Below, one piece after another: positions 13,927 to 18,592 of a stretch of 18,592 nucleotides of DNA (position 1 is its first letter; every line of letters begins with the position of its first letter). Where the stretch lies: the NCBI GenBank assembly GCA_037130535.1, contig JBAXSU010000053.1, positions 1 to 18,592 on the forward strand. The letters run 5' to 3'. The notes beneath the pieces are model-generated. The model made no database searches and was not told where the DNA came from. It worked only from the letters and a program-made list of their open reading frames with translations. The translations under genes and the position numbers were made by a program. This stretch comes from VFMC01 sp037130535. Lineage in GTDB: Bacteria > Actinomycetota > Acidimicrobiia > Acidimicrobiales > Ilumatobacteraceae.

Positions 13927-15153
13927 GTGAAGCCCGTCGCCAAGTCAGCCAAGCTCGCCAACGTCGGTTACGACATCCGAGGTCCGGTGCTCGACCGCGC
14001 CCGCGAGATGGAGGAGGAGGGCCAGAAGATCCTCAAGCTGAACATCGGCAACCTCGCCGTGTTCGGCCTCGACCCGCCCGACGAAATCGTGCAGGACATG
14101 ATCCGTAACCTCGCCACCTCGGCGGGATACACCGACAGCAAGGGCCTGTTCGCACCCCGTAAGTCGATCGTGCACTACACCCAGCAAAAGCACATCGCCG
14201 GGGTGAGCGTCGATGACGTGTACCTCGGCAACGGCGCATCCGAGCTCATCACGATGAGCCTGAACGCGTTGCTCGATGATGGCGACGAGGTGCTCGTGCC
14301 GGCCCCCGACTACCCGTTGTGGACGGCGTCGGTGTCGCTCAGTGGCGGCAATCCGGTGCACTACCTGTGCGACGAGCAGAGCGACTGGTTCCCCGACCTC
14401 GACGACATCCGCCGCAAGGTGACCCCGCGCACCAAGGCGATCGTGGTGATCAATCCGAACAACCCGACCGGCGCGCTCTACCCGCCCGAACTGCTGCAGG
14501 AGATCGTCGAGATCGCCCGCCAGCACCAGCTCATCGTGATGGCCGACGAGATCTACGACAAGACGCTCTACGACGGCAACACCCACACCAGCATCGCGTC
14601 GCTGGCCGACGACCTGCTGTTCGTCACCTTCAACGGTCTGTCGAAGAACTACCGCTCGTGCGGCTACCGCGCCGGATGGATGATCTTGAGCGGCGAGAAG
14701 CGCCACGCCCGCGACTACATCGAGGGCCTCGACATGCTGTCATCGATGCGCCTCTGCTCGAACACGCCAGGCCAGCTCGCCATCCAGACCGCGCTCGGTG
14801 GCTACCAGAGCATCGACGACCTGGTGGCCCCCACCGGTCGGCTGTGTCGCCAGCGCAACGTGGCGCACGAGATGCTCACCCAGATCCCGGGCGTCACGTG
14901 TGTGAAACCGAAGGCGGCGCTGTACATGTTCCCGCGGCTCGACCCGCAGATGTACCCGATCACCAACGACCAGGACTTCGCCTACGAACTGCTGGCCGAG
15001 GAGAAGCTGCTCATCGTGCAGGGCACCGGGTTCAACTGGCCCACGCCCGATCACTTCCGGGTGGTGTTCCTACCCAACGTCGACGATCTCACCGAGGCCA
15101 TCACCCGCATCGAGCGGTTCCTCGGCGGGTACCGTCGCCGCCATCGCACCTGA
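13927..15153 (+). CDS. PLP-dependent aminotransferase, AlaA-like (alanine transaminase)
   Basis: Class I/II fold-type I aminotransferase, 408 aa. Seen: the GNGASELI cofactor-phosphate region (101-108), PNNPTG (177-182), ADEIYDK with the PLP-ring Asp207, and FNGLSKNYR with the Schiff-base Lys240. The FNGLSK..R/GW segment and the DMLSSMRLCSNTPGQLAIQTA-type region (positions about 269-289) match E. coli AlaA, which makes alanine from pyruvate and glutamate. The start is a GTG beginning KPVAKSAKLANVGYDIRGPV, which fits the AlaA N-terminus. Substrate range is inferred. The gene stands alone with its own promoter-like box. Confidence 0.9.
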   Translation: MKPVAKSAKLANVGYDIRGPVLDRAREMEEEGQKILKLNIGNLAVFGLDPPDEIVQDMIRNLATSAGYTDSKGLFAPRKSIVHYTQQKHIAGVSVDDVYLGNGASELITMSLNALLDDGDEVLVPAPDYPLWTASVSLSGGNPVHYLCDEQSDWFPDLDDIRRKVTPRTKAIVVINPNNPTGALYPPELLQEIVEIARQHQLIVMADEIYDKTLYDGNTHTSIASLADDLLFVTFNGLSKNYRSCGYRAGWMILSGEKRHARDYIEGLDMLSSMRLCSNTPGQLAIQTALGGYQSIDDLVAPTGRLCRQRNVAHEMLTQIPGVTCVKPKAALYMFPRLDPQMYPITNDQDFAYELLAEEKLLIVQGTGFNWPTPDHFRVVFLPNVDDLTEAITRIERFLGGYRRRHRT

Positions 15154-15212
15154 CCGGTCGGGTCGGTACGGGCACGCCTGCTGGCAGCCCCGCCGCACCG
15201 GGCCCGAAGCGA

Positions 15213-15218
15213 TAGCGT
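15213..15218 (+). promoter_or_regulatory. -10 box giving a leaderless rarA transcript
   Basis: TAGCGT is followed by seven bases (CGGACAG) and the GTG at 15226, in the 72-bp gap after the aminotransferase gene. Spacing matches the leaderless pattern seen elsewhere in the window. Confidence 0.48.
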
Positions 15219-15225
15219 CGGACAG

Positions 15226-16503
15226 GTGACCGACCTGTTCAGCGCCGCCGCCGAGGAGCGTCTGCGCGACCAGGCGCCGCTGGCCGCCCGCCTGCGGCCG
15301 CGCACCCTCGACGACGTGGTGGGCCAGGAGCACCTGGTCGGCCCGGGCAAGGCGCTGCGTCGACTGGTCGAACACGACCGGCTCACCAGTGCCATCTTCT
15401 GGGGACCGCCCGGCACCGGCAAGACCACGCTTGCGCTGGCCGTCGCCGGCAGCACCAAGCGTGCCTTCGAGCAGCTGAGCGCAGTGACCGCCGGCGTGAA
15501 AGATGTTCGTGAGGTGATCGAACGGGCCCGCGACCGCCTCGGCCAGCACGGCCGCGGCACGATCTTGTTCCTCGACGAGATCCATCGCTTCTCCAAGAGC
15601 CAGCAGGACGCGCTGCTGCCGGCGGTGGAGGACGGCACGCTCACCCTCATCGGTGCCACCACCGAGAACCCGTTCTTCGAGGTGAATGCGCCGCTGCGCA
15701 GCCGGTCGACCCTGTTCCGGCTCGAGCCGCTGGGTCGCGACGCCATCGTCACGCTCATCCACCGCGGCCTGCAGGCAGAGGGGATGCAAGCCGAGCCCGA
15801 TGCCGTCACCCACCTGGCCGACCGTGCCGGGGGCGACGGCCGACAGGTGCTCACCGCGCTGGAGGTGGCATGCGCGCTCGCCACACCCGGGGCGGTGTCG
15901 ATCGAGCACGTCGAGGCGGCGCTCGGCACCAGCGCCCTGCGCTACGGACGCGACGACCACTACGACGTGATCAGCGCGTTCATCAAGTCGATGCGCGGCA
16001 GCGACCCGCAAGCGGCCGTGTACTACCTGGCCCGCATGCTCGAAGCGGGGGAAGACGCCCGATTCATTGCCCGCCGGATGATCATCTTCGCCAGCGAAGA
16101 CGTCGGTCTGGCCGACCCCACGGCGCTGCTGGCCGCGGTGGCCGCTGCGCAGGCGCTCGATCACGTGGGCCTGCCCGAAGCCCAACTGAACCTGTCGCAG
16201 GCGGTCATCCACCTGGCCACGGCACCGAAGAGCAACCGCGCTGCGCTCGCCATATGGAACGCGCGCAGCGACGTGCAGGCCGGTGCGGTGGGCGAGGTGC
16301 CGGCGCACCTGCGTGACGGCCACTACCAGGGGGCGAAGTCACTCGGTCACGGGGTGGGCTACGAGTACCCTCATGACCATGCCGACGGCTGGGTCGACCA
16401 GCAGTACCTGCCTGCCGACCAGGCCGACAGGCGCTACTACGAACCCACCCGGTACGGATACGAACAGGAGATCGGCGAGCTGATGGAACGGAGGCACCCG
16501 TGA
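15226..16503 (+). CDS. rarA: Replication-associated recombination protein A (RarA/MgsA)
   Basis: AAA+ ATPase related to clamp loaders and to eukaryotic WRNIP1; acts at stalled replication forks. It is 425 aa. The opening MTDLFSAAAEERLRDQAPLA and RPRTLDDVVGQEHLVGPG are family hallmarks. Walker A is GPPGTGKTT (60-68) and Walker B LFLDEIHR (114-121). Sensor 1 is in GATTENPFFEVN, and the C-terminal tetramerisation part contains SAFIKSMRGSDPQAAVYYLA and ARRMIIFASEDVGLADP. The closing KSLGHGVGYEYPHD is also typical. GTG start; the TGA overlaps the next gene's GTG (GTGA). Confidence 0.96.
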   Translation: MTDLFSAAAEERLRDQAPLAARLRPRTLDDVVGQEHLVGPGKALRRLVEHDRLTSAIFWGPPGTGKTTLALAVAGSTKRAFEQLSAVTAGVKDVREVIERARDRLGQHGRGTILFLDEIHRFSKSQQDALLPAVEDGTLTLIGATTENPFFEVNAPLRSRSTLFRLEPLGRDAIVTLIHRGLQAEGMQAEPDAVTHLADRAGGDGRQVLTALEVACALATPGAVSIEHVEAALGTSALRYGRDDHYDVISAFIKSMRGSDPQAAVYYLARMLEAGEDARFIARRMIIFASEDVGLADPTALLAAVAAAQALDHVGLPEAQLNLSQAVIHLATAPKSNRAALAIWNARSDVQAGAVGEVPAHLRDGHYQGAKSLGHGVGYEYPHDHADGWVDQQYLPADQADRRYYEPTRYGYEQEIGELMERRHP

Positions 16504-16919
16504 CCGCAGGCGAATTGGCTGTGCTGCTCGCCGCCGTGTTGTGCTGCATCGGCTTCGCGGCGCTCGTCGTGGTGCTGATGCGGGTGCTCGACTCGCTGAA
16601 GTCGTTGCGCGAGGAGGTGGCGCATCTGCGCGCCGAAACCGGCCCGCTGCTGGCTGAACTGCGTTCATCCACCGAGTCGGCCGCCGCAATGATCGACGAG
16701 GCTCGCGACGACCTCGATCGGTTCGACCGAGTGCTCGGTTCGGCCGAGGCCATCAGCAGCGCAGTGCAGGGCAGCGGGGCCATCGCCCGGGCCGCGCTCA
16801 GTACCCCGGTCATCAAGACTGCTGCACTCGCCACCGGCACCCAGCGGGCATGGCGACGGTTGCGCCGCAAGGATCCGGCACGTATCGAACGCAGTAGCGG
16901 TACGCGGAGGTCGGCGTGA
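16500..16919 (+). CDS. DUF948-like membrane-anchored coiled-coil protein
   Basis: Hypothetical protein of 139 aa. One N-terminal transmembrane helix (about 6-28) is followed by a heptad-rich, probably coiled-coil segment (about 29-75: LDSLKSLREEVAHLRAE and onward) and a basic C-terminal tail. This is the pattern of DUF948 proteins, which resemble general stress membrane proteins of unknown biochemical role. GTG start overlaps the rarA stop and its own TGA overlaps the next GTG. It belongs to the rarA-DUF948-small-membrane-protein order seen near alaS in other Actinobacteria. Function unknown. Confidence 0.8.
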   Translation: MTAGELAVLLAAVLCCIGFAALVVVLMRVLDSLKSLREEVAHLRAETGPLLAELRSSTESAAAMIDEARDDLDRFDRVLGSAEAISSAVQGSGAIARAALSTPVIKTAALATGTQRAWRRLRRKDPARIERSSGTRRSA

Positions 16920-17281
16920 TCAAGCGGCTGATCTGGTTCACCGGCGGCATCGTCGCCGGCGCGCTCGGCATGGGCGCGGCGAAGAAGAAGGTGAAGACGG
17001 TGGCCGGCGAGTTGGCGCCCGTTCAGGTGGCCAAGCGGGCCGGCGAGTCGGTACGCGACCGCGGTCGATCGGTGAGCGACGCCGTGCGTGAGGGTCGCAT
17101 CGCGATGCGAGCCAAGGAGCGCGAGCTGCGCGCCCGGCTCGACGGCAGGGCGTCGACACTCGCCGACGAGCTGTCCGATGTGGATGCAGTGTTGGTCGAC
17201 GGTCGACCGGTCGAGCCCGGTCAGGTGATCGTTCTGAAGCAGGTCCGCGCCGACGCGAATCGTTCGCGCCGGCGAGCCTGA
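16916..17281 (+). CDS. Small membrane-anchored basic protein (DUF6167/YtxH-like)
   Basis: Hypothetical protein of 121 aa. A single glycine-rich transmembrane segment (about 4-21, LIWFTGGIVAGALGMGAA) is followed by KKK and a charged, helical region rich in Arg, Ala and Glu. The topology resembles YtxH/DUF6167 proteins. It overlaps the previous gene by GTGA, so the two are probably made together and may act together at the membrane. No catalytic motif is seen. Family assignment rests on topology and gene order. Confidence 0.72.
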   Translation: MIKRLIWFTGGIVAGALGMGAAKKKVKTVAGELAPVQVAKRAGESVRDRGRSVSDAVREGRIAMRAKERELRARLDGRASTLADELSDVDAVLVDGRPVEPGQVIVLKQVRADANRSRRRA

Positions 17282-17291
17282 CCCGCCGCTG

Positions 17292-18592
17292 ATGAACGCG
17301 GAGTTGCTCGACGAGCTGCGCGCCGCCCTGGGGGCCGACGCGGTGAGGGTGGGGAGTACGGAGTTGGGCCTCTACGGGCGCGACTCGTCGAACATCGAGG
17401 GCGATGCGGGCGCCGTGTGCTTCCCGATCTCGACCGCGCAGGTGCAGGCGGCGGTGCGAGCAGCAGTCCGCCACGGCGTTCCGTTCGTGGCCCGGGGCTC
17501 GGGCACTGGCCTGGCCGGAGGCGCCACACCGCTCGATGGTGCGTTGGTGATCACCCTGACGAAGATGAACCAGGTGCTGTCGGTCGACCCGGTGCACCGG
17601 CTGGCCTGGGTAGAGCCGGGTGTGTTGAACCTCGACCTCACCCGTTTGGTGGCTGCGCACGGCCTGCACTTCGCACCCGATCCGAGCAGCCAGCAGAGTT
17701 GTTCCATCGGAGGCAACCTGGCGAACAACTCGGGCGGGCCGCACTGCCTGGCCGACGGGGTGACGTCGGCGCACATCCTCGCTGCCGAGGTGGTACTGCC
17801 CGACGGCACCATCGTGGTGCTGGGCAGCGAGTCGGGTGAATCGGACGGGTACGACCTGCGCGGCGCGTTCGTGGGCAGCGAGGGCATGTGCGGGATCGCT
17901 ACGCGTATCTGTGTGCGCCTCACCCAGAACCCGCCGGGCGTGCGCACGATGCTGTTCGATTTCGACACCGTCGAGGCCGGCGCGCAGGCGGTCGGTGCCA
18001 TCATCGCCGCCGGCATGGTGCCTGCGGCGCTGGAGATGATGGACCAACTGTGCATCGAGGCGGTCGAGGCCTACATCCACGCCGGCCTACCCACCGATGC
18101 AGCCGCAGTGCTGCTGGTGGAGGTGACCGGAGCCGAGCACGCGTTGGCCAACGACGAGGAACGGGTGGTGGCCATCGCTCGCGCGCACGGCTGCCGAACC
18201 GTACGCATCGCTGCCGACGAGGCCGAGCGGGCGCTGTTGTGGAAGGGCCGCAAGACCGCCTTCGGTGCGGTGGCGCGGATCAAGCCGAACTACTACCTGC
18301 ACGACACCGTGGTGCCACGTCGGGCGCTGCCCGGGGTGCTGGCCCAGGTGTACGAGATCGCTGCGCGCCACGACCTGCTGGTGCTGAACGTGTTCCACGC
18401 AGGCGACGGCAACCTGCATCCGCTGCTGGTGTTCGACAAGCGCGAACCGGGGGTGATGGACCGGGTACACGCCGCGGGGGAGGAGATCGTGAAGGCCTCG
18501 GTGGCCGCCGGTGGGGTGCTGAGCGGCGAGCACGGCATCGGCGTGGAGAAGCGCGACCTGATGCCGTTGATGTTCGCGCCGGCCGACCTGGC
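17292..18592 (+). CDS. glcD: FAD-linked oxidase, glycolate oxidase subunit GlcD-like, 3'-partial
   Basis: VAO/PCMH-type flavoprotein; GlcD-type enzymes oxidise glycolate or D-2-hydroxy acids. The open frame runs from ATG 17292 to the window end (433 complete codons). The FAD-binding PCMH domain has RGSGTGLAGGA (68-78), VEPGVLNLDL and SIGGNLANNSGGP (138-150). The C-terminal oxidase domain has PNYYLHDTVVPR, FHAGDGNLHP (His369 region) and SGEHGIGVEKR (His414 region). Only the last few dozen residues are missing. It starts 10 bp after the preceding stop with no clear ribosome site. D-lactate dehydrogenase-like enzymes share these motifs, so the substrate is open. Confidence 0.92.
   Translation, partial: MNAELLDELRAALGADAVRVGSTELGLYGRDSSNIEGDAGAVCFPISTAQVQAAVRAAVRHGVPFVARGSGTGLAGGATPLDGALVITLTKMNQVLSVDPVHRLAWVEPGVLNLDLTRLVAAHGLHFAPDPSSQQSCSIGGNLANNSGGPHCLADGVTSAHILAAEVVLPDGTIVVLGSESGESDGYDLRGAFVGSEGMCGIATRICVRLTQNPPGVRTMLFDFDTVEAGAQAVGAIIAAGMVPAALEMMDQLCIEAVEAYIHAGLPTDAAAVLLVEVTGAEHALANDEERVVAIARAHGCRTVRIAADEAERALLWKGRKTAFGAVARIKPNYYLHDTVVPRRALPGVLAQVYEIAARHDLLVLNVFHAGDGNLHPLLVFDKREPGVMDRVHAAGEEIVKASVAAGGVLSGEHGIGVEKRDLMPLMFAPADL

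Overview
High-GC window (18.6 kb), almost fully coding and entirely on the + strand. It looks like an actinobacterial chromosome, most likely class Acidimicrobiia. The reasons are the tgt-yajC-secD-secF, apt-rel and hisS-aspS gene orders, the actinobacterial form of SecD (VDSYVVFFER instead of the proteobacterial AVDAN form), the threonine-rich low-complexity linker in SecD, and frequent leaderless GTG/ATG starts behind TANNNT boxes. The taxon is an inference; no rRNA or marker search was possible.

Layout. (1) 2-1042: 3' part of tgt, interrupted by an in-frame amber codon. (2) 1124-4376: yajC, secD and secF, the accessory part of the Sec translocase, with stop/start overlaps. (3) 4416-9046: apt, bifunctional rel, an SDR oxidoreductase, azlC and azlD, tightly packed. 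(4) 9109-12134: hisS-aspS, overlapping by 4 bp, behind a leaderless GTG. (5) 12135-13398: an accessory islet. One gene encodes a protein with an AbiEi-like winged-helix N-terminus and a DUF559/Vsr-like nuclease C-terminus. It is bracketed by two palindromic elements on each side, with no toxin partner. A strong G-quadruplex motif follows the last palindrome. (6) 13399-15153: an RppH-like Nudix hydrolase and an AlaA-like aminotransferase, each with its own promoter-proximal start. (7) 15226-17281: rarA/mgsA and two small membrane-anchored proteins, linked by GTGA overlaps. (8) 17292-18592: 5' part of a GlcD-type FAD-linked oxidase running off the window.

Most of the window is housekeeping: tRNA modification and charging, protein secretion, purine salvage with (p)ppGpp control, replication-fork rescue. 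The part that may be an undescribed system is the 12185-13356 islet. It contains four hairpin-forming palindromes of one sequence family. Their outer stems keep pairing through compensatory changes and their inner stems are unrelated in sequence but still pair. They flank a nuclease-like gene, an arrangement that recalls REP/BIME repeats around RAYT genes but with a different enzyme family. An alternative is that the upstream pair are operators of the AbiEi-like protein.
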